Source: Opisthocomus hoazin
Taxonomy: Eukaryota; Chordata; Aves; Opisthocomiformes; Opisthocomidae
NCBI RefSeq assembly: GCF_030867145.1
Contig: NC_134428.1
Span: 23,663,537-23,727,536 of the forward strand
DNA: 64,000 nucleotides
Direction of reading: 5' to 3'
Shown here: positions 18,966 to 33,900 of the stretch, in pieces
Numbering within the stretch: position 1 is the stretch's first letter
How the letters are laid out: each line of letters opens with the position of its first letter
Position numbers and translations under genes: made by a program
Notes under the pieces: model-generated
What the model was told of the DNA's origin: nothing
The model's database searches: none
What the model saw: only the letters and a program-made list of their open reading frames with translations

Positions 18966-21900
18966 CTGGAAGGTGAGGAGAGGGAGATGGGGCAAGACCT
19001 GGGGATCTGCCAGGCGGGGGGCACATCCAGATGCCCCGCAGTGCCAGTCCCCATCAGACCCTCGCTGCACCAGAGGACGCAGCTTGTCTAGCAGGCAGAC
19101 AGAGCCCGCGGGCGCAGGCCTTGCGTCTGCCAGGTCTTTCTGCACGGTCTTGGTCGTGCTCTAGCACCAAGCCTTGGGTCGGTGCAACTGACACTGTCTA
19201 AAGCGACACGGGGTAGGGCTGGCTGCGGGCTTCTCGCAGCACCGCTAAAACTGAGCTGGGCATCTTGTCTCTAGGCTTCAGCCATGCTTTCATGGAACAG
19301 TACATCCACCAAGATGAAAGTAGGTAGCAAGGGCCTTCCCCTGTGTGTCACTTGCAGAGTCTGGAGTATGTTAAGGTTTATGGCACCAGAAGTCTTTTGT
19401 TCTAAAAGGGGGAATTCTACTCTCAGCTCCAGGAAAAGAAACCCAAGAGAGGACTGGAAAAGAAGGGAAGGACCCTGGTGGCTACGAAGGAGTTTACCTC
19501 TGCAGGCTCTTGGCCTCTCACCTGTCTGCACAGCAGCTTGTTGAGAGTAGGAGATCGAGGTGTGACGTGGGGCGGAAGGATCTTCCAGCGGCGTCGGCCT
19601 TCGTGGTGGGGAGAATGGACTGCCAGCGGCAGGGACTCCGTCGGGACTCTCAGAGAGGAGCATGTTCCCACGGGCTGGGAGCGGATGGAGGTGATGGACC
19701 CTAGGAAACAGAGAGAGAGCAGTCACCTCCACTGCTGGCGTGGGGCTGTGAAGGTCTGAGGCAGAACCGGTGCCCACAGACTCCAGGAGGGGAGCAAACG
19801 CAAAGGAAAAGCCTGTCTAGTCTGGCTGAAATCCCAAGCCTCAGCCCCAGCCTCGGCCAGCGCCAGGGTTAAAAACCCGGAGTCCCTTGTCCTGTCTCCT
19901 GCTTTGAATCCGAGGCCGTAGCTCATCAGGGAGGGCAGGGAGGTTGCAGATGAAGTCTCTGCAATTCAGCAGCAGCGCATGTGGCTCTGCCCGCTCCAGG
20001 ACATCTCCTGTTACAAACCCTACACTCATAGCCTCTATTTTCTGTTTCGGGTACCAGAAATCTTCTCTTGCAGCTGCTGTGACGCTCAGGGTGGACGGCG
20101 GCCACCAGGACCACGTGGCAGCAATGGATGGGGAGCCGGTGGGGTTGCGTTTGAAACGCTGCCATTTCCGCTTTCCTGGTAGCGTTGCCTTGGGTGGATC
20201 TGTAGCAGGACGGTGCCTGTTCGAGAACGTGGATCGGGAAGTCTGGTGGCTGTGCCGGCTCCTCCGAGTCAGGACGCCTGGGTTGTCTCTGCAGTGCTGC
20301 CAGGGACGGGCTTGCAACCTTACGCTGCTCTGCCAACGTGGAGGCAAGGGCAGCCCCGCTCAGCTCCCTTGGAGCCTCCCGAGCTCGACCTACAGGTCCA
20401 GCCTACAGCCTGGGACAGCCAGCGGCACCCTGCCACCCTGCCCCACGCACAGGGCCACGTTCCCACTCCCTACAGCCCACGAGGCAGACCTTGGCCGAAC
20501 GTGGTCCCATTAGAGGACTTTTCCAACCTTAATGATTCTATGGAGACTGCTTCGAGCGCTTTGGCAGTCCCTGAGCTCAGGTGCCAGCAGGAATCGCTCT
20601 GTTCCTGCAGGTTCCCAGTCCCCTGGCTGAGTCTCAAGACACTTCCTCCTCCCCAACCCCTTCGTGGTGCTGCTTTACTGCAGTTCTGCCTTGTTTGAAA
20701 GATCTTTTGCTTTTTTATTTTTTTGGCTGCAGGATTTATTGTCCTCATTAGCTGGAAACCCAACGTCTGTTCCTACGTTGCTGCTCCACGTTAAAAACAC
20801 AGCTATCCATCACTTCAAGAGATCTCGCCCAGAGGTCAGGGAACTTGAACCTATGACAAAAGCCATCCAGACAGATTGCAGTCGCATTTCAGAAAGAGAT
20901 TTGTTGTTGCGAAGAAAGAAAAGTTAGTGTTTAATCATTTTTCTTTCAGAGCTTTACTGCAGAACACTGCAGAATGAGCAGAGCAGCTAGCTTCCCACCC
21001 CCCCCAGCCCACCCCAGTTCTCCCTAGTTCTCTTTTGGGCTCTCCTACAGAGTTTCAGACCGAGTCTGTGCCGTTCATGTGCTAACCCAGGCTTTACGAA
21101 ATGTTTTTTATGATGCAGAAAAACTTTGTCATAAAATCTGTCACAAACATGGTCATAAAACCAAAACCCTATGCTCTCCTCCCTGTCCTTAGCTGGAATT
21201 TCCTTCTGTTGGAAACTTTCCATCTAGCCCTTGTATAGGAAACCAAAGCCCCCTCCAAACTTCATACTCAGGAGCATTGAATATCTCTGGACTTGCAGGT
21301 TTTTTCCTCTTGCTTTTCTAGTAAATCAGGAAACAGCATCAAAGACAAAAATAACACAAGATCTGGTCACCTCACAGTATTTTCACTGGGTAGTCACTGC
21401 AGTACTGGGAGAAGACCAGACATCCTCAGCTGCCGTTGAGAAGTCCATGGAAGCACAAACGCTAATGTGAGTCTCTGTGTGCTCAGTTTTACTCGCACAT
21501 AACTGATGGGAGTGTGGCTTAATTCAGAGTCTGGTCAGCTCAGGAGCTGCGTGGCTCTGGGTGATGCTGGCTGGGTGCATCTACCAGACCAGGTGAACGG
21601 TAAGCCCCTGTCGCATCGCCTGAGTGCTCTTGGAGAGAAATTTGGGAAACATGAGAAAATTCTTGGTCATTTCTATCCGCCCTTGCCAGCATCGCAGCAG
21701 TTTTATACAGGTATAAATCCTGATTTACACCCACTGCAGAGATGAAAACCATTCCCAGTAGTCCAGCCATGAAACTCAACCTCTGTTTTCTTTGCTTAGC
21801 AAAGAAATTTGCAGGTGAAATAATAATAAATACTGAGTGGAGAACATTAACTGGTATCCAGAGAGTTTGAACAAACACAGAGTTACTTCACCGGAGGAAA

Positions 21901-24900
21901 TCAGAGCAGATCTTGCCAGCCCCACCAGGGATTGCAAACCCACTACTCCTCTGTCCGAGCAGTTCTTGCATTTCAAACAATGTCGCATCAAAGGAAACCA
22001 GGCTGGTAAGTTCTTGGGAGCTGCTCAAGAAGCACATGTGCTTTTAGGGAGGCAGATATTTTCTTTCTTATTGATTTCCCCTTCAAACCAACTCGTGCAA
22101 CAACAGAGAAAGGCACTTTAGTGGAAATGTATTGGCTGCGGTCGGGTAAATGTATACTCAAAGGCTCTGTGTAGCTCGTGATTCCCTGACTGCGGGGTCT
22201 CTCCACGAGATCCATTATAAGGCCAGGCTAGGGAGGCACTGGAGAGTGGTTTCTGATCTTTATGCTCCCCAAGAAACCCCTGCATCTCTGAACTCAATGT
22301 ACCGTGCTAAAAAGTTACTGCTCGGAGACTGGAGACTGCCTCGAACAATAGCTGCCAAGGAGCTCCGTCAGGAAGCACTCCCGACTCCAGCTTCTACTCG
22401 TGTTGATTTTACTGACTCGTGGTTGTGATGTCAGGGCTGGTCACTCCAGAAGAAATGTGCGGCCTGTCCTCTATACCTCCGACACTGCTTGGGACCCCCA
22501 CGTCTCCCCAGTCAGACACCCGAGCCACCAGCCTTCTCCTGAGAAAATGCAGTGGTGGGATGAAAACACGGAGTTGTGCAGTGTGTGGGAAACCACAGTC
22601 GCGCCGACGGTATCAAATCGAAGCAAGCCATGTTCCGCACGGGGTTGCTTACTCCCCACCTAACCACCACGTGTACCTGCTGCCCCATGGCTTCAGGTGG
22701 GAGGAGGAAGGGGAAGCTCCGCGAGCGGTACCTCTTTGGGATTTGCAGGGATACGCTTCCATCTCCACCTCGTGGAGGGGGAAAGGGGCTTTCGCTGGCA
22801 TCACCGGGCGGAACATGTAGCTGTCGTTGGGCAAGGAGTGCATACGGGAAACGGAGATCTTGCGGACCGTCAGCAGGTTTTGAGAGTCCTGCGGCCTCAG
22901 AGAGGCTGCGCTGCCCTGCAAAGCGAGGAGACAGAGAAACGGGGTCATTCAGCATCGTGGTGGTGAATCTACAGCAATCTCCTTCTCGTCTGCATTTTGC
23001 TTTAAAACCTCGTGCAGATGTTCCTCTTGGCACACTACAGAGAGCCTGCGGCCCTGGTGACTGCAAGGGGATACCAAAACTACACCGTGCTAGCTGAGTA
23101 AAGAGCTTAAGCTGTGGCTGGAGTAAGATGAGGCATCAATGACCCACCACTAAGCCGACTCTTGGACACCACAGAGAAGGAGTAAGGTCCAGGAAAATGG
23201 GGCCCACCCTCTAAAGACACGAGAAAGCCAGCACTTCTCACACTGTTCTGCTCCGATTTTGCCGGGGATGCTTTCAGCCCAGCCTGGGGGGCGATGCCCT
23301 TCTCCTCAAAGCTCCTCTGTGACAGATGGGCAGAATTGGCCAGTCCTTGGCCACGCTCACCCAGGGTACCAAGTGGCTCTGGAAATTCGTGTGTTATCGC
23401 CCCAAAACACACATACAGGCAGACATTTAAACATAGACATCAACACCACTGCAAAACCTGCAGCCTCTCTCCTACAACACGGAGCATTTTGGACACCACC
23501 GAGCCCAGAAGAAGACAGCCACATGGCAGGAGGAAGGAGAAGACATCACGGCCTTATAGCAAATTTAACCTGGGGTCTTGGGAAGCTTTAGGGACTCAAA
23601 CAATGTGGTGCTGATGGAGCAGCTGTGAGAGATGGTGCCATGACTTGGCCAAGTGCTGGGAGAGCAGGGACCATTGGAACAGGACCTGCAACCCAGCTCC
23701 TGGCCCTGCGTTTTTTTCGTCCTAGACACGTTCCCTGTACAATTCACCACGTTATCTAAAGCACGACTAATTGCTCTGGTTTTCCTTTAACATCAGCCTC
23801 CCAGTGACTGATTGAAAACGTTTTCCCAGCTGCAAGTCTTAAATTAAATGCATTTTGCTTTGCTCTGTCGGGCTGTTTTCCCTCTCTGCTAGCAAAATCT
23901 GGGCCTGAGATCCCTCACTGGATAGTCTGGAGGTCACCAAGGATCTGGTTAAATCTGTTTTTTCCATACATTTCTGGCTTACAAATTTATTTCCTCAGAT
24001 CCTTAAAGAGACACATCCCAAGACAAATTACTCGATGCTTTTACCCTGTTGAGCTTGGCTGAGAAGATGGGGGGGATCAGCAGCAGGTATTTACAGGTAG
24101 TTGGCATCCAGCGCTGACTGCTGCCTTGCCCAGCAGCCCTCCGGGTGCAACCCAGGCCTCTCGTCTGATGTATTAATGCATCAGCAGCCCGGCTGTGCCA
24201 GTTGGCCTCTGGCCATTACAGCTAATAAGCTATCAGCATCGCCATACCTCAGCTGAAGGCAGGCGGGCGATTGTTAACACCCCGGTGCCACACAGAGAAC
24301 AAAAGGTCTCGTGCCACTGTCTCAGTAGCCGAACAGAAGGATCACAGTATCTGTCTATTAAATCTCAGTTCGTCTTTACAGAATGTTGCGTTCATCTTCT
24401 GTGGCTGGGACAAATGAACAGAAATCCCCACTGGACATAAACAATTTCAATTTTTAAGGTTTCAGCTATTGAGACCCAGTTGACTTGGGGACGTGGGCAC
24501 ATTTCAAATGACTTCAAAGCCACTGTAGTCAGTACCTGAAATATGAAACATGGGCAGGAAGATTGCTGGCTCACACCTGGTGAGCTGCTCTCGACAGCTA
24601 GGAAGGCTTGGAGACACAGCACCGTGGGCACTGCTGCTCCTGAAACCCCTGATGCCCTCGGGAGCCTGATCCCATGCCCTGGAAATCAGCGTGGCTCCTT
24701 CAAAACCCACGAAAGCCCAGCCTGAACCAGTGATGCTGAGACTCTGTGGTGAACCCTGCCTGCAGGTACCCTGAGAGCTTGGGAGGATCCCAGGCATCTG
24801 ACAGAGACGGGCGAGGTGGGAGCCTGCTCTCCGTGGGACCCCTCTCAGGGAAGTAGAAAGGCATTCAATTGACCATAGAGGCTCATGGTGATGCAGCTCA

Positions 24901-27900
24901 GAGGCTCAGTTAAGCATCTTTAATCAGTGGGCACAACTCTTTCCTCTTGTGTCTGGGAATCAATGGTCTTTCGGAGTTCTGATCTTGCTCTGCTGCAGAG
25001 GGAGCTCGAGAAGAAATAATCCTGTAGATGCCTCCGCAGGACATGACCCTTCCTGGGTGATTAAACGGCCAGAAGATACTCTGTAAGCAAAGGTGACTGG
25101 CGGGATACTCTGGAAGAGCGAACACTGTAACTTCTCAGAGGCCTGGAGCCAAGAGCCTGCAAACAAGCTGCGGGCAAAATTCCCAGAGGAAGAGCTCCTC
25201 CTGATCCCTCTCCGAAGGTGTGCGTCTGCAGCGGTGCGAGCGAGCTTAGCCATTTCCCGCAGCCTCTGCGGTGGGGAAGGCTGCAGCACGACGAGGGCAG
25301 GAGGTAACTCCCTGCCTGTGCCTGCCAACGCTGCCATCCCTGCACAGGCCAGCTCCGGTGGCAGCCAGGGTTGTGCTGCCATTCCCCACGGAGGTAACAA
25401 ACTCTCAGCTCTTCCTGCAGAAGCCCAGGACCCCCTGCAGTCGCATTTACAAAGTCCCTGAAAGATTCCTTCCCCGTGATCGCCCTTTGAGCCTTTGCAG
25501 CTTCCAGGTGGCCAAGCCAATGGACACCGTGCAGAGCTATGAGGGGGGACTTCTGTGAGGATTACACCTTCAAGTCACTCATGTCACACCTTCATCATCA
25601 CTTCATGTCACAGGGGAAACTGGTGCTTGGTCATCTTGGTCATCAAGAGCTTAATCCGAGCCCAGAATTTGCTTGGAGATGCCCTGAGATACTCGCCACT
25701 GGAAGGTGCCTTGACAGTCAGGCTAGAGGTCAGGTAATCAAGGGGAAAATGGTCCAAGCCTAAAGCAGATTAATTCTTGGCGGCCACTGAAGTTCTCTGA
25801 TGACAGCAAGCGTGCTCCCCACTGCAGCTTGAGCATCGTCACCACCGACCGTGGCTCGCCTGGTCTCGTGCCCACCAGAGGACAGCTGGAGCGCGTTCGC
25901 CCCGGGGAGGGCACTGAGCTGCAGCAGGGCAAACCACGCAGCATCCTGACGGGATGGGACCTGGGCACCGGTTCGTGGTGCAGTCGGGAGCGACTGAGCA
26001 GAGGGGGCTGCAGCCCCTCTGTCTGCTGGGTGATCTCCCCAGAGCATCTCCCAGAGCCTCAGCTCCAGCGCTTGCCGAAAGCCTCATGTCTTGATCTACT
26101 CATGCCTTTGTTTCCTCAGGACTGTATCAGAAACAGGTTCTTACAGTAAGAAGACTAAACTGGGCTGCGTTTTCTCCACAAAGGACTCTGCCTGCCTCCA
26201 GCTCTCGAAACATCATTTGAAGACAGACTGCTCACAGATCACACCGCACATCAAACGCAAGACTTCTTTTAGCTAAAAAGAGTATTTCATTTGTGCCCCG
26301 CGCCAGGCTGCTGGCTGGGACACGTTCTCTGCCCAGCCCCTGCACACGCAAAGGCAGTACGAAGGACAGGGGATGGAAGCGACTGTTGCGGCTGTGAAGC
26401 AACAGGTTTAGGACAATTCAGACACCACCGCCAGCTGCACAGCACCAAAGCACAATGCCACAAAGCAGAAGCAACGGCGCGGTGTCATTCACCTCTGCCT
26501 CGTGGCCTGGGGTTTTGTGGGAAGGTGTCAGGACATGGTGGGAAACTGAGCAGAAGGACGGGATTTCCATCATGGGAGCCTCTGCCCCCTCCAGCGTGTC
26601 CGAGTCTGGGATGACTACAGACACATCCTCACAGCTCAGCGCCTCCTTCAAATTGGGGAGATAAAAAGCATCAGTAGCAGAGCAAGGCTGGGTCTTAACG
26701 CTCGAACACATTTGCCCCGTCGCATTTCCTAGTTGCCCCATTCATCCAAGAGCAGGAAAGAAGAGAAAAGGAGATTTGGGCTGCAAAAACTGGCACAGAT
26801 GGCAAAAGGATACAGAGCCTCTTGCAACACCTTCCAGGGTGTCCGTGCCCCCATCGCTGGCAGGATTAGTTGCAGAGAGCTCTACGTGTTTAACCTCTTC
26901 AGCACAGCTAGCAGCGAGCGCGGCATCGAGCTGCCAGCCGTCCACCCCTGCCCAGAACAGCATGGGTGTCTGAGATGTGAGCAAGGGCATCACCGCAACC
27001 CAGCCCCGCTGCCGGGCAGGGGACGGGGAGCCCTGCCTTGCGAAGCCTCACCTGCGCGCCAGCAACCGTATCCACAGGGGGAAACCTGCGGCCAGCTGCC
27101 CTCTCACGCTGTTCCCCCTCTGGGGAGCATCGCCTCCCACTGCGGGTGTTCTCGGGCTAAGAGGAGGCTCTGCACGGCTCCTGATGTGCTCAGGAGGTAC
27201 TGGAAGATGAGGAAAACTCAAGGAGAATGAGCTCAAGTCTGCAGCCACAGCCGATGTGAAAGGAGGTGCCCTCTCTTCCCCCAGTGAGAAAAGCAACCCG
27301 GTTGTTAATGGTGCGTTTTCCTGAAGAAATGTCTATTAGAAACTACATTCAAATAGCGAATTCCCCATCGCTGTGTAACTAAATTTCTTTTTACTTGACT
27401 TAATAGAGTCTGATAGATTTTACAAAAATCTAATTTGATGTAATTTAATCTCAAATCCCCCATTGATTTTGCAGTAGATTTATTTGCGATCACGGTGACA
27501 AAGCAATTTTGGATTCGCTCTTCATCATACGCTGCTGACATGGGATGAGGCAATTATCTCACGCCCCTCCTTCCCCCTCCGACTTCCAATTGCCCTATTT
27601 TTCTAGAGGACTAGCAGAAATCAGAGAGCAGGCAGTGTCTGGAAAATCAGCCCAGGAACCTCCAGCTTCTTGCTGAGGGGCTCTGACAAATCCCAGGGTC
27701 CCAGTCAGCCATGCCCCAAGCAGGGCACCAGCCAGTGGGACGCTGCATCTCACACCAGCGCCAGACATCCCCTTCTGAGCTGCGCACTTAAGGCTCCTCT
27801 GGAAATCCCAAACTGGGATTAAAAAGAACCGGAGCAGTATTTCTACGACTGTGTGAAGGGAATTTATGCCATCCTCTGCTGCACGTGTCAGGGTTCACAG

Positions 27901-30900
27901 TGCCAGCATTCCCAGGGCTTTATGAGACTGCTCCCTTGTGCTGCTGCCCATGCTGAAGTGACAACGACCCCTGTATTGGCTGGGAGGACAGACAGGGACC
28001 TGTGGCTATTATGCTTCTGCACTTCATATTCGCAACCTTTGAATGAACTGCAAATGGCAAGAGATGGACTCTCAGCGCTCCCCCAGAACAACGGCCAGGA
28101 CAGCGTTAGTCCTGGAGAACGCATTTCAAGCAGACTTCCACCTCAGGGAGCCCTCTTGAGATGACTCAAGATGTGGAGGTGGTGGTGACATCTCTGCCGT
28201 AGGGGAACCCGGGAAAGCTGCCTTCCTCCCACGCTGCCTTGTCTCCTGTCTCCTTGGCTCTGTGTCACTCGGGATGTGGCTGTCTGACGATCAGACAGCG
28301 GTGACTGATGAGAACCGTCCCCTCCCTACCCTGAGCACAAGAAGAGCAGATGCTTTGTGTGAACTATTACCAGGGCTTGGTGCTTCACCTGCACCGCTGA
28401 CTCGGACTTCACGGTCTCCTGACTCCTGTAGGGTGCTCTGCTCTCCGGGGCCACTGCACCTCCCCTGCTCCCACTGGTGGCTGAGGTGGTTGCTCCTCTG
28501 GACATCTCCAACTCGATCTCAGCATCCATCTCAGCATCCTCCTTGGCCTCCTTGTTGCTCTCCTCCAAGTGCTTCATCAGCACTGCCACCACTACGTTGA
28601 CCAGGACGAACTGCGCGATGAGGACGAAGGTGACGAAGTAGACAGGAGAGATGACAGGCAGATAGCTGAGGCAGTGCTTGTCTTCCCGAGTGCATTCCCG
28701 GAGGGTGTCCTACAACAGAGAGGGAGAGGTGAGGGATTAATAAGGGCTGGGGCTGTGCTTGGGCTCCACATACAGAAACATGAAAGATAACCTGCTGAGG
28801 ACTGAAAAGCATGCGATTACATATCCCAGACACAAGAGCTTGTAGGTATAACAAAATCGGTAGAAGAAAATACGGACACCATGAATTAGAGCAGCTATGA
28901 AGAGGAGGATTCTGTTATGTCCCAAAGGCACAGGGCACAGAGTACATGGTTACTCCTCTCACCCACAAGCACTGGCATAATTTTCCTGAAGTTTTATATA
29001 CATATGTTAAAAAGAATGAAATTTCAGGTTGGGTGAGACTTAGGACAAATCATCCCTTGAAAATACACTTGTCTTTTAAATGGGAAAGTTTAATTTTGAT
29101 GTTTTAAAAGGAAATCTTTTTTGTGTTCACAGAAGAGATGCCTAAACTTGTTTGAAATCTGTATCTATATACCTACAGAGGGAAGAAAGTACCCAAACAG
29201 AGACTGCACACACCTTCATGATACCATTCCAGTTGTCCCCTGTTGACACCCTGAAGAGGGTGAGAAAGGCCATGCCGAAGTTGGTGAAAGTTGCGTGCCG
29301 GCTCAGACCTTCACAAGGATTTTCTTCACTGCAGTCTGCAGGAGAGAGAAGCACATCAGTGAAGCCACGTTTGCCAGTGCTTCATCGAAGCAGACCCCCA
29401 AACCTGGCGGTGAGACCCTGAGGTAAGTCACGCTGATACCCGGCATCAGGGAGGACTGCTAAGCCGTGACCTCGCGGTGGCCTGCAGCTACTGAAGGGCA
29501 GCTGTAGAGATCATGTAGCCAAACTCCTCGCCATGGTGGCCACAACGGACAGCAACCCACTGTGGCTTAGGAGGTCCAGGTTGGACATTAGGAAAGTTGT
29601 TTTCATCTGGAGGACCCAACAGCTCTGGGACAGGTCACCAGAGAGGTTTTTGTTGGAAGTTTTCAAGATTTGGCTAGAGAAAGCTACAGCTACTCTACGC
29701 TAGCGATGGGGCTTCAAGTGGGAGGCTGGGTGGGGGCCTCCAGAGGCCTCTTCCACCAACATTTCTGTGATTCTCTTGACTTCACCCCAACAGGCAATGC
29801 CAACACAAAGAGATCTAAAAGCAGGTGGAAACAAGCAGACTTGCTGGGCTGTCTCAACAAATACTGCTCTACAGCATCCTTTGTCTCCTACCCCCTTGAT
29901 TACATCCTTGTCTTGATTATTTTCACAAGGCCCATCTACCATGAGGGATATTTCACTGAGATAAAGTGGAGCAATTGGACATTCTTCCCCTGAGAATTCA
30001 TATACTAATGAATGTAAACGGAACATATGAAATGCTCCTCTTTCCATAAAACACAGGCTCATTAATTATTCATGAGGACAGGCAACAGTGTCTCATGCTA
30101 GGGCATTTCATAATTTCATTTCATACCATTAGATATTATTTCAGAGGCAAACAGGAAGGAAAAACAAAAAAAGCAAAACCCCCCCCCAAACCCACAAATG
30201 ACCAGTCTTGGGGGAGCGAGCACTGATGGTTCTTGTGGCTGACGTGGACCAGCAGCGATCAGGAAAAAGAAGTGAAAGTATTTCCCAGTTAAATCAGGGT
30301 GGGAAGCGGTGTGCTGACGGTCTGCCGTTCGCGCCAGACAAGATCAGGGCTTTCCCAGTCTCTGAGCACAAGCTGGGGTTACCGGGGGCTGGCACTGGCA
30401 AGGTGGGCACGGAAACACAAAAAGGATTCACAGCAGCAGAAGGTGCCTCTGGGAGGAAGACATTTTTCAACTTTGTGGCTGAACAAACACATACTTGTAT
30501 CTAGATATGTAATATAACCCCCACAGTATTTCATATGGGGTGGATGCAGAACTAATTTTTTTCCAGAATTTGTTGGAAACTGAAAAATAATTTGTCTTTG
30601 GTTGAAAGAAATATTCTGCTTTCAGGCGTTTGTAATCTGAGCCGAGGGCTGGACTCGTAAAGGGGATTAATGACAGCCATAAAATCACAGCAGAGGAAGG
30701 GCCCTTCTGATGCTCTTGAAGCCCGAACTGGGCTGCAAACATTAAGAAGGCAGACACGTCTCCTTCCAACAGCGTGTTCAAAGGCAGTGACTGCCTTGGC
30801 CTGGCTAAGCTGGGCAAGGTAAGGCTAACGTCTTTTCTCTCTGACTCCACCTGATTTTCTGTTTAGTGGTGGACACGTTCATGACCAGGTCCGCAGTGTC

Positions 30901-33900
30901 CTCAAGCCAGAGGAATAAATGAAGCCGGACAGTCAGAAACCAGTGGATGCTTCCTGATTTATGCAGAAAGGGGAAGGTGATGCTGAGAAGAGCAATGGAC
31001 AGACAAGACCTGGGCAGCTGAAGTGCAGTGTCAGCCAAGTGCAGATAACTAATGGAGCGTGGTGGAAGCTCCGAGGAGGGACATGTTTACGGTGGCATCT
31101 CTCCAGCATGAATCTGACTACCATCCAGCTTTACAGACTCATGTTCTGTCTTACGTATCAAACCTCCTTCTTTGTGAACATATCCATGCTGGACAATTAT
31201 ATTTAAACAGTAAATATTCCTCTACAGCCAAGGGTGGTGTTGGACAAATCTCTAAATGTGTGTGTGTGCACATTAGACAGGTTCTGTATTACATCCTCAT
31301 GTTTCATCTGCGACCCTGAGATCAAGAGAAAACTTTAATCTTCAGACCGTAACTGTGAAGCTAAGGAAGGCCCAAGAAGGAGAGAGAGAAGAAAGGAAAC
31401 AGCTAGATACCAAATAAACATCAACCGGATGAAATAAATTGTGTGAGGCACATTACTCACCTAGCTTGCCAAACAATTCCACTCCCAGGGCAGCATAGAT
31501 AAAAAACAGGAGCATAAAAAGTAGGCCAAGGTTCCCTACCTACACAAGGAGAAAGCAGAACAAGGGTCAGGCAAGTTGAGCTCACATATTAAATTGCTCC
31601 ATCACATTTTAAACACAAGCGAAAGAGAAACCGGTGGCCAGAGGCTAACCATCATCTCCCCTGGCTTCCAACATTCTGGTCCCCTTTCACGGTTCTGCTT
31701 TAAGAGATCCAGAGTAATCTCCCGTGGGGGGGGAAGGAGCAGATGTTCCCAAGTGCAAAGCAGTCTCTGTGGCTGGTGCCCAGATGCTCTCCATCGCTCT
31801 TCCACTCACCCGGGATGCTGCCTGCATCTGCAATTTGGCCAACCCGTCGCTGTAGCCTCAGCGACACTTGGCGCCGCACTTCAGTGCGTTGGTAGTTGAA
31901 GGGACCTGGTTTGAGTTTGAAGGGCCTTTCCCTTCTGTTTGCCAGGTTTGAGACGGAGCACGAAGGCTGAGGGTTTCAAGACAGTAACGTTAACAAGACA
32001 CGTCTCAAGCCACAGGAGGAACTGCCTGGCTTTCAAACGTTTTGCTGGCCTGGAGGGCTTTCAGAAAAGGGACATGTGCTCCAGTGGGATGTGAAGCTCT
32101 CCTAGCCTTGCCACTTTACAGGTATTTCTCAACAACAACTACCTGAATTTAGCTTTTAGTGTCTCAAAGGAAAAACCTTATTCCACATGCTAACAGTTAA
32201 ATGCAGGCACCTTGCAGTTCAGACACTGCGTGGTGTGCTACCATTAGGTATGAACATGCACTGCAAGGTGGCTGAAGGGGATGGCAACAGAAGTGCAGTG
32301 ATGCTGAAGGGAACACAAAGGTTCTTAATAACCATGGCATTACAGTTACCGCAACGGATTCAATCACTACATGGGGTCGAAGCCTTTAAAACATTTCAAA
32401 GAGCACGTTTTTTTGTGATTCAGGCAAAGAAGATGACGGGCAGAGCAACCTGACCAGCTAACCACCTGCATTTTACCTGCGACTAGCCCTGGCCACATTT
32501 ACCATCTCTCCTACGAGGAGAGGCTGAGGGAGCTGGGCTTGTTCAGCCTGGAGAAGAGAAGGCTGAGAGGGGACCTTAGAAATGCCTCTAAATATCTGCA
32601 GGGTGGGGGTCAGGAGGATGGGGCCAGACTCTTTCCAGTGGTGCCCAGCGACAGGACAAGGGGCAACGAGCACAAACTGAAGCAGAGGAAGCTCCAGCTG
32701 AACCCGAGGAAGAACTTCTTCCCTCTGAGGGTGACGGAGCCCTGGCCCAGGCTGCCCAGGGAGGCTGTGGAGTCTCCTTCTCTGGAGATATTCCAGCCCC
32801 GCCTGGCCGTGGTGCTGTGCAGCCTGCTGTGGGTGACCCTGCGTGGGCAGGGGGTTGGACTGGGTGACCCACAGAGGTCCCTGCCAACCCCTGCCATGCT
32901 GGGATTCTGGGATTCTGTGAAATGCCATGTGTCTATCGGCTTGTAACAGAGATAGAGCGATCGAGTTCTCCAGTTGGACATGGTGTCACAAGGATCATTT
33001 ATCTCTAAATAAAAATGAACTAGGTGGTGACCCAGGTAGTCAGGCCGAGGGATTCATGAGCTCCAAGGTATGTTCTAGCGAACTCTTCAGTTTGACAGAG
33101 CTTTCTTCTCTGAGGCGGCACAGCCACGGTGTTGCTGGGTATTTTGACCATGCTGCTTAGAAAGGTTATCAGTATGATACCTGTTCTCATAAAATCAACA
33201 CAGCTATCACGTATTTTGACCATGTTGCTTAATTTCATTACCAAGGTTATCAGTATGATACCTGTTACCATAAAATCAACACAGCTATCACTTATGAAGT
33301 AGGTTTTTTTTGTGTTAAAGAAATGGGACTAGTCAAATCACCCAGTGGAGACTGTAATTGCTATAAAGCCTCAACTGGCTACTACACATAGAGCTTTGCA
33401 ATTCCACTAATGCTATTACCATACTGCAGGGAATAACAGAGATCATACAGAGATGTGGATGGCTGGTCTGGAGTATTTCGTCTGCATGTACTGTCTTCTG
33501 GAATAGTGCTTCCTAACTCATGTCTGCTGGACCACTCATGGCTTGTAAGACATTAGCAGGCAGTCACCAAACTAACTGCAAATTAGAAAATACAGGAAAG
33601 CAGGCACACACGCAAATATACACACACACACTGCTGGGGAGGCAAATGAGCAAATAATTAAAGAGCAGGAAAATAAAAGTGACCCACAAGTTTTCTAGGT
33701 TGAGTGTAAATTAAAGCCTGATGCTGCACTGCAGAAGAGGGTCTTGGAATTTTTTCAAAGCAGCCTATAAGCTAAATATTTTACTGCTATTTTAATGCCT
33801 AATAAATCAGTCTGTAAACTGCTGGCATTGATGAAATTCCAAAGAATTCAGACTAACATCAAAGTTATTACCAGGTTATCAATCAAAACTGTTATCTATC

